Source: Cladopsammia gracilis (taxonomy: Eukaryota > Cnidaria > Anthozoa > Scleractinia > Dendrophylliidae). Taken from it: a DNA stretch of 64,000 bases. This document shows, piece after piece, positions 1-9,923 of this stretch (position 1 is its first letter; every line of letters begins with the position of its first letter). Under the pieces are notes generated by a model, which had not been told where the DNA came from, ran no database searches, and worked only from the letters and a program-made list of their open reading frames with translations. Both the position numbers and the translations under genes were made by a program. Location of the stretch: positions 248,001 to 312,000 of the forward strand of contig JAJGOT010000038.1 of assembly GCA_022457155.1 (NCBI GenBank), in the 5' to 3' direction.

Positions 1-880
1 GATGGAAAGACTTTCCATTGAGTCGGGAAGATTTTGATTATTTCCCAGCTGATCCTCTGCCAGTGGCAATTTTTTTGCAATTTCTAATTGAAAGAACCAA
101 TTCTCACAGTTCGGTTGATGCCGCTTTTTATGCTATAAAATGGTTGATGCCGCTTTTTATGCTCTAAAATGGGCGCATGAATCTTCAGGTTTGAAATTCC
201 CAACGGATAACGCCTTAGTGGTCAGGGTTAGAGAGGGAGCTAACAGAATCTTAGGTACAGAAAGGATAAACAGAAAGGAACCATCGCCGTTAGGAGTTCT
301 TAAAGGTATTGTGGGCGGTGGCCTAGTGCTTAAAAATGTCTGTCTATTTTTGTTGTGTTTTACTGATTTCTTCAGATTTGACGAAGTTTGCAGAATCAGA
401 AGAAATCGAATATCTGTTCACGAGGGTTTCATGAAAATTAAAACTGACAAAAGCAAAAATGACCAGCTAAGAGAAGGTAATGAGGTTTTGATCTCGGAAG
501 CCGAGGGTTGGGCTTGCCCGGTTAAGATTCTCAACGAGTACTTGCCGAGAATGAATATTAGTCCATCCTCCAGCGAGCTTATATTTAGACAGCTCGTTAA
601 AACTAAGGCATCACACAAGCTCGTTGATAGAGACAAGCTAATTTGTTACAGTACTTTTAGAGATCATCTTCGTACGACTTTGGGTAACTTCGTTCCGAAT
701 CCTACCGTATATGGTACTCACTCTTTCAGGTCGGGAGGAGCATTAAAAGCTGCGAACAGTGATGTCAAAGAAAGAGCTTTTCAAAAGCACGGTCGCTGGA
801 AATCAGTTTCAGCCAAAAACGGCTATGTTAAGGATGATAAATCTGTTAGGCTTTCTGTTTCCAAATCGTTGGGGCTTTAG
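1..880 (+). pseudogene. Tyrosine recombinase of a DIRS/Ngaro-like retroelement, broken
   Basis: This is the C-terminal catalytic region of a tyrosine recombinase, the enzyme that integrates the circular DNA of DIRS/Ngaro-type retroelements. Seen: the arginine region near FRFDEVCRIRR, the HxxR box (THSFRSGG), HGRW, and a tyrosine in NGYVKDD near the end, which gives the family R...HxxR...H/W...Y order. The reading frame enters from the left window edge (frame from base 3) and hits a stop at 165-167 because of a 29-bp tandem duplication. A clean 246-codon frame reopens at 140 and runs to 880. The N-terminus lies outside the window. Direct repeats just downstream fit a Ngaro-type split-repeat layout. 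A Crypton origin is the main alternative. Family call fairly sure; subfamily inferred. Confidence 0.75.
113..170. repeat. 29-bp tandem duplication breaking the recombinase
   Basis: Units 113-141 and 142-170 differ at a single base. Twenty-nine is not a multiple of three, so the duplication shifts the recombinase frame and brings in the stop at 165-167. It is a recent replication-slippage scar. Confidence 0.9.
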
Positions 881-950
881 TGTGTACTTATTTTCCGCTA
901 ATGAAAATAATTTAGTCTGACTCGTCAAGCCCTTTCTTTGTCTTCTAGGT

Positions 951-1618
951 TGTTTGTAAGTGCCGTTGGTGTCCGGCCAAAATGCATCAAAATAAACCTA
1001 TCGGAGCGTATAATGTCTGTTGTGTAGTGGAGTTGAAATATGTAATTTCTGGCGTTTGATTAACGTAGTCAACGAATTAGACAGAAATTGATATTTCTAC
1101 GGCACGAGAACAGCAGGGGCTGGGCACTAATGTTGTAGTGCATTGTGGGTAGCATAACTTCGTTATAAACGAAGTATCGCACGTGGTTAGTCATTCTAGG
1201 CCTACACCACTCGGCTTCAGCTGTTTTCAAAATTTGTATATTTATTTTTCTTATTTACCGTGTAAGAACTTCAGTGCATTTTGTACTGTATAGATGGCCT
1301 CGTAAGATGGGCTTAGAGTTTAAGCCATGGATCCTACCCAGATTTCCTGCCACATAATTTTTCCCCAAAGGGGTTTTTAGGTTAACAGGATTTTTTCTGG
1401 CCTTCGTTTAACTGCAGTTTTTTCTTTGTATGTCAGTTGTTGCTCAGCTCTGGTTCGTCATTAGCATTGTAGTATTTTCAATTTATGGGTTTTGACTACA
1501 CCGTTATAATTGTGCTCACATTATTGTAAATATGTTTGGACGTGCCGTTGGTGTCCGGCCGAAATGCATCAAAATAAACCTATTGGAGCATGTAATGTCT
1601 GTTGCGTAGTGGAGTTGC
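951..1618 (+). repeat. Direct repeat pair (951-1036 and 1533-1618), probable split repeats of the retroelement
   Basis: About 85 bp after the recombinase, starting near TGTTTG and containing GTGCCGTTGGTGTCCGGCC, is repeated 582 bp further on with a few mismatches. Ngaro-type elements end in B1-A2-B2 split direct repeats, and this spacing fits B1 and B2 with A2 between them. The matching A1 would lie left of the window. Between the copies, 1154-1177 is a near-palindrome (ATAACTTCGT ... ACGAAGTAT). No gene is seen from 881 to 1620. Confidence 0.55.
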
Positions 1619-2680
1619 AATTTTGTGTTAAAACGTGGATTAATCAGGCGCCTGCAGGCCGGTTTGCGACGTTGAACACCTTGAAGACAAACGATAAAAG
1701 CCAGTTAAGTTCCATCACTTCACTGAATATATGCGGATTTTTACGGACCTAAACAAAAGAACTTTGACATATTTTCAGCTTCTGAAAACACTCGTGATAT
1801 TAATCCTAAATTTTACTTGGGCCCATACGATTACATATACAAAACAGCTCATGCAGATCGTTAAAATATAAAATGCAGCTTTGTTTTTCTCGGCGCTAGG
1901 GGTGAATATATTGAAACCTTTTGCAAGATTCTGATTATAATAATATGCCACATTTTGATATTAACCCTCGGACGTACAAGAAGGGGTGGTTGCCACCCCC
2001 CCTTAAGGTTTTTCTCCAATATTTTCACGACCATTTATGCTTAGCACATGCCGTTTTCAGTAGCTGTTTATTTATCCTTAAGACACATTTTGGTAAAGTT
2101 TGGCGACAACCAGTTACTATGGTAACGAGATATGATGTCATAAGTAACATGTGGTCAAGCCATTTTTTAATAAAAATGCGTGTTTTTCACCTTTTTTCGG
2201 TGAAAAAAAAAAACATATAAAATGCTACCAAAAGCATCAAAATGTTTAATTGTATGTTATTTTGCAACTCTAGCAAACAATATTTGCAATTTCCACATTT
2301 TCCCGATAAATTTGAATTTTTAGTAAAATCCAAGATGGCGGACGTCTTGGCGGCCAGTTTGGATGACGTCAGTCATGGAGTCCCAGTAGCGCTACAACCA
2401 ATAATATTTACCTTATCTTGTAGATGTAAAATATTTCCGAAATATTGCAATATCGCAAAAACCCAGGGGGGTGCAACACCCCCTGTTAAGAGAATAAAAT
2501 CACCAATTGTACATTGAAATAAAGGCAAACAAAAAGTGATCATTTTATCCCAGATACTTGTGTTTGCTGTTTAGGAGCTTTTACAGCTATATGGGTAAGA
2601 CAAGTCCGTGAATTGCCAGAGATGACGTTCTAAGTTTACAAAATCCCACCAATGTAAACAGGTCAGTAATCGATCGACCG
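1619..2680. other. Non-coding, probably repeat-derived
   Basis: No convincing gene. Open frames at 1921-2220 and 2242-2517 are low complexity and match nothing I recognise. The stretch from about 1965 to 2505 is bracketed by C-rich/G-rich blocks (CCACCCCCCCTTAAGG near 1992 and GGGGGGTGCAACACCCCCTG near 2465), which suggests an old dispersed repeat. Confidence 0.4.
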
Positions 2681-2686
2681 CGTTCA

Positions 2687-2817
2687 AAGCCAAACCCGCG
2701 ATATAAAAGGCAGCTGGACTGTCCAACTTATGCAAATGAGCAAAATCTATTGTTCTTGCTCATTTGCATTAGATTCGGCGTGGGGCTTTGCCCTTTTATA
2801 CCGCAGGTTCGCCTTTA
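2687..2817. repeat. Inverted repeat with octamer and TATA motifs
   Basis: Two imperfect arms of about 60 bp face each other. Each carries an ATGCAAAT octamer (2730-2737 and, inverted, 2762-2769) and a TATAAAAGG-like box (2702-2710; inverted 2792-2800). The TATA boxes point inward, so this is not a divergent promoter. A small MITE or hairpin element is more likely. Confidence 0.55.
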
Positions 2818-3032
2818 AGGTGGCTCCAAGTAGTTTTTCTTGGGTCACATTTCCCTTTTTGAATGCGCCTACACATAATCTTACTTTAGCTCACTGAATC
2901 TGAATTTGATACCAGTTGTTAGGCTTAGATGAATTTTGAGGCACCTTAAGATATTTGTGCTTTATTTCCAACACATTTGCATATCGAATACTACGATAGT
3001 CAATCGATAAGTGCCGTTTGCTATTTCAATCA

Positions 3033-3147
3033 AATCGCCGTGGAATTGTAGCTTTCAGTACATCATGAATTCATGTAACACTTAAAACAAAGCAATGAAG
3101 TGTTTATGAATTCATTATGTACTGAAATTTACAATTGCATGGCGATT
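3033..3147. repeat. Inverted repeat, MITE-like
   Basis: Arms of about 42 bp begin AATCGCC at the left and end GGCGATT at the right, with ATGAATTCAT-type inner parts and a loop of about 30 bp. No coding content. Confidence 0.6.
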
Positions 3148-3915
3148 CGAGACAATGGAGACACATAATGAGATCAACAAATCACTTTCGTGAAAATCAG
3201 CTCAATATTTTCCTACGTTGAGGCTGTAAATTGACAGCCTTAGAATGTTTCAATGAATTTGAAACTTGGCAGTTGTATTGAATATTAATTATTCTTTATG
3301 AGGACTAAGTTTTAAAAAAATTCATCATTCGCTTTTTAATTCATGACAATTTTAATAAGTGTAGGGTCAATTTTTGATGTAAAAGCGAAATAATACTCCA
3401 GGCCAGTTCATATTCAAGGTAATATTTCTGAAATCCAAACGGAGCGATTTCCTTGAGATTCTCACCTAATGTATTTGGATGGTATAAAATTCATGTCAGA
3501 CCAAAACATTATTTCATCAAGCCCTGTAGACATAAGTTTTAATAACATTTCAAAATTGTTTTGTTTCTGTTGTATTTTAACACCTTAAAAATTCACTCGA
3601 AATTTTCTCGAAAACGCTTCCATAGAAATTTGCAAAATTTTGAAGACCTAAGGACAAGTACGTCAGGTCGAAGATCCAGAGAGCGTTTTCCAAAATTATC
3701 TCTCGATGACAAGTAATTCGGTATTATGTAAAACCGGAAGTGACGTCATAACGTTGCTTTGGCAACTCCGATTTCCATAAAACTAACCTCATCTGAAACT
3801 TTAATCTTTCTCTAGTACAGCTGTGGCAATCAATTTTCCGTTGGATTGTTTGTGGTGGTACACAAGTTTCTCAAAGCTAAACGGTATCGTCGCTCAAAAA
3901 CCCAGTCGAGCCACC

Positions 3916-4166
3916 TTAATCAACCTTGTTCCAAGGCTTGGTTACGAATGGGAGAAAGTGACGTCAAAGACTCAAACATACCTCACGGGTTGAAATTATA
4001 ATAATAAGTATTGAAAATCACGCGAAAAGCAACAAAAACTTTGGACTTGTTCTTCGTGCAATTTTCTATGCTGATTGTTATTATAATTTCAACCCGTGAG
4101 GTATGTTTGAGTCTTTGACGTCACTTTCTCCCATTCGCAACCAAGCCTTGGAACAATGTTGATTAA
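3916..4166. mobile_element. MITE with ~95-bp terminal inverted repeats
   Basis: The arms run from TTAATCAACCTTGTTCC inward and from GGAACAATGTTGATTAA outward, nearly identical over about 95 bp, around a 65-bp centre. Each arm holds a GTGACGTCA site. No open frame; a non-autonomous fold-back element. Confidence 0.75.
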
Positions 4167-4532
4167 TGGAGGCCGTAAATTCTCGGAAATAAATGTTAAA
4201 ATGAAATGACTTCTGATGTTCGTAATGAATTGAAATTTGGCAAGACGATTAAGAAAGTCTTATAGTACACGAAAATGCACAAAAATGAAAATCATAAATT
4301 TGATCATAGGGGCACTTTAAACAGCCAATTTATATGTGAAGTGTATATGTGGATGTATGAGACAAAACAAGAACTTTGTGCATGTGAATAAGTTCAGTAA
4401 AAAGCCTTTAAAAAGGAATGTTTTCTCTAAATACTTCACTAAGGCAGACTATTGTAAAAAAGGCAAATGAAAATATGTTACTTGTCGCTTTTTCCGTTGA
4501 CTCAAAAATTGTGTACCTTCGGGCAAAATGGT

Positions 4533-4538
4533 GTCTCT
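4533..4538. repeat. Target-site duplication, left (GTCTCT)
   Basis: GTCTCT lies immediately before the element start AGTAGTATAA and is matched exactly after the other end at 24470-24475. Six base pairs is the duplication length characteristic of Polintons. Confidence 0.93.
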
Positions 4539-4945
4539 AGTAGTATAAAAAAGATTATTCACCGCCAACATCATCATTTCTTACGTTTACCCAAACATAA
4601 ACCCATGACACAAAGCAATAAACTAAAATGACTGCCAATCGTAACAGCTAAATAATATCATAGCTTATGCGAAAGACGAGGGTAAATTTGGTTCGATGAT
4701 TTATGCCAATTCAAATTCAAAAAAATAAATTTAAATTGTCATGATATTTTCAGCTTATTCGAAACACGGGGTGAATTTGGTTCGTTGATGTTAATTTTAC
4801 ATTACATGTTAATATCAGCAGAAATAATAATTTATTTCTCAAAATGGTTGTGTGGTTTTTTAGCTTATTTGCTTTGTCATGGGTTTATGTTTGGGAAAGC
4901 GTAAGAAATGATGATGTTGGCGGTGAATAATCTTTTTTATACTAC
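4539..4945. repeat. Left terminal unit of the Polinton
   Basis: The unit 4540-4945 (406 bp) recurs in the same orientation at 24063-24468. Its own ends are inverted repeats of about 78 bp (4540-4617 and 4868-4945), so the outermost bases of the element are still inverted with respect to each other. Inside is a diverged direct repeat of about 45 bp (near 4665 and 4752, both containing AATTTGGTTCG). Likely the replication origin and terminal-protein site. Confidence 0.9.
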
Positions 4946-5381
4946 CGAAAAAGAACCGCTCCACCGTTGAAATTAACTCAATATTTAAAGCGACTTACCC
5001 TGTATTTGAAGCGGTTTCACCGAGTCGTTTCACTTCGTTCATTTCGTTCGCTTTCTGTGAGTTTACGCGAAAATTTCACGGGGTTTTGAGATTTTGTTTT
5101 CGCGTAGAAATACTGGCGAGAAAGGATGAACGCAGAGAGTGAAATTCACACAAACAAAAGAAAGCAAAACACCTGCTTACACTTTCCACCTGCTTGCATA
5201 AAATTAACCATTCTTGTGTTTTGCGCAGACGCGGGCGTAAAAGAGTTACCACATGTGAAAGCGTGGCGGTTTTGATCATTATATAAGAGTTGTTCGAACT
5301 ATATGGTATATCGGTGGCGGATAGGTTATGAAACAGTTAGAAAAAGCGAGGGCTGACTGTTTGATTCCTATCAATCACCCG
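4946..5381. other. Left subterminal non-coding region
   Basis: No gene is seen between the terminal unit and PolB. It contains a TTCG-rich stretch at 5024-5056 (part of an element-wide motif), while the small open frame at 5076-5279 on the minus strand shows no recognisable features. Confidence 0.5.
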
Positions 5382-5427
5382 GTATATATATCATAGCTAA
5401 AAACCCTCGCGGCTATGATATATATAC
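5382..5427. repeat. 16-bp perfect hairpin
   Basis: The arms 5382-5397 (GTATATATATCATAGC) and 5412-5427 are perfect reverse complements around a 14-nt loop. This is a candidate regulatory or replication structure upstream of PolB. Confidence 0.85.
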
Positions 5428-5614
5428 TGCAGGCCTAAGAAAGGGTGTCGGGTTGTTGAGTAGAGCTAAGTCGTGTTCGATGACCGCTTCGAAAGAAGGT
5501 TGACAGATGTTGACGGGGAGTTCACGGCAGTAGTGCTGGTTCAGCCTCAAGCCTAAGTGGCAAAAAAATGAAAAAAAAAATGAAAAAATGAAAAAATGAA
5601 AAATGAAAAAAAAA

Positions 5615-5676
5615 AATCTCTCAAGGGAACTGGGTGGGGGAGAAGTGGTGGAAGGAGAGAGTTCCCTTGAGAGATT
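5615..5676. repeat. 17-bp perfect hairpin upstream of PolB
   Basis: The arms 5615-5631 (AATCTCTCAAGGGAACT) and 5660-5676 are perfect reverse complements around a purine-rich 28-nt loop. An A-rich GAAAAAAT simple repeat (5567-5616) precedes it. It lies about 95 bp upstream of the PolB start. Confidence 0.88.
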
Positions 5677-5770
5677 CTGTTGGCCAACAGTTTTGCTTTT
5701 TTATTGATCTGTTATGTTGAGCGGGGAAGAAGAACATAAAATAAAAAAATATTTTATGTTTTCCTGAAAA

Positions 5771-8700
5771 ATGGAACGCATGACAATTAGGGAACTAAGA
5801 CAAATTGCCAGGGAAAGATATATCCCCGGCCGCGCTCGCGCTAGAAAAAAGGCTGATTTAATACGTTTAATTACTGCATCTATTGATTCACCCACACCGC
5901 CAGAAACTCAACCACCTCCTCCTCCGCAGCCTGGTATATTGAAAACAATTTCCAATACTTTCCGGTCATGGTGGAATTGGTTAAAAGCCGCGCCACAAAC
6001 TCTGGCGAAAAAGGCTGTTAATATGATCACGGATTTTCAACGCAAAGTTGACAGTTATCAACAACCAATAGGAGTTCACGAAAGTACTTCGGCGTTAGAA
6101 AACTTTACCCGTCAATTCATCTTTGACGGTGTGGAAGGACTGACCCCTGGAAGTTATTTTCAGCGAGTTTCTGATAAACTTCTGACTGTTCTCAATGCTA
6201 ATCGAGACACTAAAATCAAACTGATTCTATCCTGCGGAATGAAACGCCAGAATTTACAAACTGGGGAAATAATTGAGATCGATGCTCCAATCTATTCGGA
6301 AGTAGAATTGAATCTCGCAGCGACGGATTTCGCCGCTCTTTTAAATGAAATGATAGCAGACATTCTTGAACGCATTGCCATTTTCCAACTGAAAGGCTCG
6401 AATTGGCAATTTGTTCGCGTAAATCATTTGGAATTGCATCTGGTTGAATTCAAACCTTTCGGCGGGAGCACATATATTTCTCTTCCGCCATTTCTTGCTA
6501 AGAAGAAGGCCCTCATTAATATGCAAAATACTGATAATCAATGCTTTAAATGGGCCGTAACAAGGGCACTCTTTCCATGTGAAATTCATCCTGAAAGAGT
6601 TACAAAAGAATTAAAAGCTCAAGCTGATGATGTCAATTGGGATAAAATTTCATTTCCAACGCCCCTGGAGGAAATAGATCGTTTTGAAAGAAATAATCCC
6701 GACATTGCCGTTAATGTTCTCGGGTATGAATCAGTGGTTCATCCCTTGAGAATTTCAAAACATAAAAAACGTCAACGCCATATAACCCTGCTGCTTTTTG
6801 AGAAAGATGAAATCCAACATTATGCTGTTGTTAACAGCCTGAGTCGCCTTCTCTCAGCTCAAGTTAATCATCATGTCGGTCGCAAACTTTTTTGCCTGCA
6901 TTGTCTCAATCATTTTTATGACGAAGCGCATCTAGCTAAGCATGAAGAATTGTGTTGCAGAACTGAAGCGATAAAAGTCGAAATGCCCGCAAAGGGAGAG
7001 ATTTTGCAATTTAAAAACCACAACAGATCTATCAAAGTTCCATTTGTGATTTACGCTGATTTTGAAGCATGCACTGAATCGATCAGTGGTTGTTCCCCAG
7101 GGAATAATCTCAGTTTCACAAATAAATTTCAAAAACACACGCCATGTGGTTTTTGTTTCAAGGTTGTTGGCATGGATGGGGTTGATTTGAATTTCCCTCC
7201 AGTGCTCTTTCGGGTAAAAACAGCGGATGATGACGTTGCACAAATATTTGTGGAGAAGTTAATTGAAACAATTAAACATATTCACAAGAAATTTGACTTC
7301 AGAAAGAAGATAATTTTCACCAAGGAAGATAAGAAAGAATATGAAGCAACCACAGTTTGTTGGATATGTCAGGGAGAATTTGACGAAGAATTTGGCGAAG
7401 AATCTGATAAAAAGGTGCGGGATCATTGCCACTTCACAGGAAAATATCGTGGCGCAGCCCATAACAGTTGCAATCTGCAGTTTCGGAAACCAAAGTTCAC
7501 CCCAGTCATTTTTCATAATCTTGAGGGATATGATTCTCATCTCTTCATTAAAAATCTTGGCAAAATACCTGGGGATATTAAATGCATCCCCAACAATGAG
7601 GAAAAATATATATCCTTCTCAAAGGCGATCAAGCTTGGAGAATATATTAACAAAAAGGGTAAAACGGTCAACATCACTCATGAAGTGAGATTCATCGATT
7701 CTATGAAATTCATGGGTTCTTCCCTGGAGAGTCTGGTAAATAATTTGAAAAAGTTAAACATGGATAAACTGAAACAAACAATCAAAGAATTTAGAGACAA
7801 AGCTGAATTCATCGATTCTAAGAAATTCATGGGCTCTTCCCTGGAGAGTCTAATAAATAATTTGAAAAAGTTAAGCATGGATAAACTGAAACAAACAAAC
7901 AAAGAATTTGGAGACAAAGCTGAGCTTCTTTCCAGAAAAGGAGTCTATCCCTATGATTATATGGATTCCATTGAGAAATTCAAGGAAACACAACTGCCGC
8001 CAAAGGAGGCATTCTATTCTCAAATTAATGAATCGGGAATATCCGATGAAGACTACCAACATGCCCAAAATGTTTGGGATAAAATGGGGATAAACAATTT
8101 AGGAGAATATCACGATCTCTATTTGAAAACGGATGTGATGCTCCTGGCAGATGTTTTCGAAGAATTCAGAAATGTCTGCCTGAAGAATTATCAACTGGAT
8201 CCAGCGTGGTATTATACCACCCCTGGTTTGTCATTCGACGCGGGTCTGAAAAAATCAGGGGCCAAGATTGAATTGTTGATTGATCCAGATAAGCTCCTGT
8301 TCTACGAGAAGGGAGTCCGTGGTGGAATTTCAATGATCTCAAATCGTCATGGAAAAGCGAACAATCCATATATGGGAGGTCAATATGACCCAACTCACCC
8401 CGCGAAATACATTCTCTATCTCGATGCTAACTCCCTTTATTCTTGGGCAATGACTCAACCACTTCCAACGGGAAACTTTCGCTGGATGAAAAATTTCAAG
8501 AGATGGCGCCAAATTCCCTGTGTGCTTGAAGTGGATTTGGAATACCCCAAAGAACTCCATGATTTGCATAATGATTATCCATTTGCCCCCGAGAGAGTGA
8601 TCTGCGAGAATAATGTTGAGAAATTAATCCCCAATCTGCGAGATAAGAAACATTATATTATCCATCACAGAGCACTGAAACAAGCTCTGAAACATGGCTT

Positions 8701-9616
8701 GAAACTCACTAAGATTCATAGGGGAATATCATTCACTGAAGAACCTTGGCTGAAATCATATATCGAACTCAACATTCGACCCCGTCAAGCAGCGGAGAAT
8801 GATTTCGAGAAAGACTTTTTCAAACTGATGCCCAACGCAATATTCGGCAAAACAATGGAAAATATCCGCAAGAGAGTTGACATCAGACTTGTCAATGATC
8901 GAAAGATTGCGACAAAGCTTGCGGCTAAACCCACCTATCAACATAGCACAATCTTTGACGAGAATCTCATTGCTGTTCATATGAAGCGGAAGAAAATGAC
9001 ATTCAACAAACCAATTTTCTGTGGAATGTCAATTCTTGAAATATCAAAAGAACTGATGTTCAGATTTCACTATGAATATACGAAACCCAAATACGGGGAG
9101 AAAGCCAAGCTGTTGTTCACAGATACTGATTCTTTGTGCTATGAAATCGAAACAGCAGACGTCTATCAGGATTTAAAGCCAGATGTAAAAGAGATGTTTG
9201 ACACCTCCAATTATCTCCCGAGACATACCTCAGGAATGGCAATTATGAACAAAAAAGTGAACGGCCTCATGAAAGATGAAGCTGGGGGGAAAATAATTGA
9301 AGAATTTGTTGGATTACGCCCTAAATTATACAGTTATAAATTATTTGTAACTGGTGGTGGTGGCAAGAAATGTAAGGGAGTGAAAAAACAAACAATAAAG
9401 AAACATATCACCCATGAGGACTTCAAAGAATGCCTTCTCAGCGGGGAAAGCCAAATGAGAACTATGAATCTCATCCGCAGCCATCACCACGAGATGTTCT
9501 CAGAAACAGTCAATAAAACTGCTCTCTCTGCGGATGATGACAAGCGATTTATCCTTCCAGATAAGATTAGCACTCTTGCTTGGGGCCATTGGAGAATTGG
9601 AGAAGAAAAAAACTAA
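5771..9616 (+). CDS. Protein-primed DNA polymerase B
   Basis: Replicates the linear element from its ends, using a protein primer. The 1281-residue protein has a SAP-like helix pair at residues ~1-35, a region with C258 and H350 that could be the OTU-like cysteine protease reported in some Polinton polymerases, a CxxC zinc finger from C375, exonuclease motif DFE (D430, E432), a His-Me-finger/endonuclease-VII-like insert (C530, C533, DHCH 551-554, C567), then polymerase motif A at D885 (DANSLY), motif B at K1018-G1026, and motif C DTD at 1118-1120. A 39-residue segment is tandemly duplicated (bases 7691-7807 and 7808-7924). The start follows GAAAAATG. The frame is intact. Confidence 0.95.
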   Translation: MERMTIRELRQIARERYIPGRARARKKADLIRLITASIDSPTPPETQPPPPPQPGILKTISNTFRSWWNWLKAAPQTLAKKAVNMITDFQRKVDSYQQPIGVHESTSALENFTRQFIFDGVEGLTPGSYFQRVSDKLLTVLNANRDTKIKLILSCGMKRQNLQTGEIIEIDAPIYSEVELNLAATDFAALLNEMIADILERIAIFQLKGSNWQFVRVNHLELHLVEFKPFGGSTYISLPPFLAKKKALINMQNTDNQCFKWAVTRALFPCEIHPERVTKELKAQADDVNWDKISFPTPLEEIDRFERNNPDIAVNVLGYESVVHPLRISKHKKRQRHITLLLFEKDEIQHYAVVNSLSRLLSAQVNHHVGRKLFCLHCLNHFYDEAHLAKHEELCCRTEAIKVEMPAKGEILQFKNHNRSIKVPFVIYADFEACTESISGCSPGNNLSFTNKFQKHTPCGFCFKVVGMDGVDLNFPPVLFRVKTADDDVAQIFVEKLIETIKHIHKKFDFRKKIIFTKEDKKEYEATTVCWICQGEFDEEFGEESDKKVRDHCHFTGKYRGAAHNSCNLQFRKPKFTPVIFHNLEGYDSHLFIKNLGKIPGDIKCIPNNEEKYISFSKAIKLGEYINKKGKTVNITHEVRFIDSMKFMGSSLESLVNNLKKLNMDKLKQTIKEFRDKAEFIDSKKFMGSSLESLINNLKKLSMDKLKQTNKEFGDKAELLSRKGVYPYDYMDSIEKFKETQLPPKEAFYSQINESGISDEDYQHAQNVWDKMGINNLGEYHDLYLKTDVMLLADVFEEFRNVCLKNYQLDPAWYYTTPGLSFDAGLKKSGAKIELLIDPDKLLFYEKGVRGGISMISNRHGKANNPYMGGQYDPTHPAKYILYLDANSLYSWAMTQPLPTGNFRWMKNFKRWRQIPCVLEVDLEYPKELHDLHNDYPFAPERVICENNVEKLIPNLRDKKHYIIHHRALKQALKHGLKLTKIHRGISFTEEPWLKSYIELNIRPRQAAENDFEKDFFKLMPNAIFGKTMENIRKRVDIRLVNDRKIATKLAAKPTYQHSTIFDENLIAVHMKRKKMTFNKPIFCGMSILEISKELMFRFHYEYTKPKYGEKAKLLFTDTDSLCYEIETADVYQDLKPDVKEMFDTSNYLPRHTSGMAIMNKKVNGLMKDEAGGKIIEEFVGLRPKLYSYKLFVTGGGGKKCKGVKKQTIKKHITHEDFKECLLSGESQMRTMNLIRSHHHEMFSETVNKTALSADDDKRFILPDKISTLAWGHWRIGEEKN

Positions 9617-9621
9617 ATAAA

Positions 9622-9897
9622 ATGATTGATAAAGAAAACCTTTTCACAATCGGAGATAAAGATTTCTTTTCCGTAGAGGAAACGGGAATCCCACTCAAGG
9701 TAATGAAAAATTATGCAACTTGGATTCACCCCAAATTCAAAGAAGCATGTGGTTTGACGGATGAAGACTTGGAATGGTATAAAGGGGTTGAAAATGAAAG
9801 AAACTTCCAAAAAGCGGTTGACATGGCCATTGGTTTTCTTCCAGTCCGATCGGAAGAGGATCGCAAGTTCATGGAAAAATGGATTTTCGCGTTTTAA
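9622..9897 (+). CDS. Small protein of unknown function (91 aa)
   Basis: I do not recognise it. The start at 9622 is chosen because it sits in AATAAAATG, the motif shared by the virion genes; an in-frame ATG at 9580 would overlap PolB. The product is mildly charged, rich in aromatic and acidic residues, with no membrane segment. It begins six bases after PolB and ends 26 bases before the next gene, so it is probably co-expressed with one of them. Its start motif suggests late expression, an inference only. Confidence 0.6.
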   Translation: MIDKENLFTIGDKDFFSVEETGIPLKVMKNYATWIHPKFKEACGLTDEDLEWYKGVENERNFQKAVDMAIGFLPVRSEEDRKFMEKWIFAF

Positions 9898-9923
9898 TTC
9901 ATTTTTTTATCTCCTCCCAAAAA

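Noticed and set aside
1154..1177. loxP site
   Set aside because: Only the outer half-site words resemble loxP; the spacer and right arm do not match and a Cre system is not expected here. Kept only as a dyad.
2701..2800. Divergent histone-type promoter (octamer plus TATA)
   Set aside because: The two TATA boxes point inward toward each other and no histone frame flanks them; an inverted-repeat element fits better.
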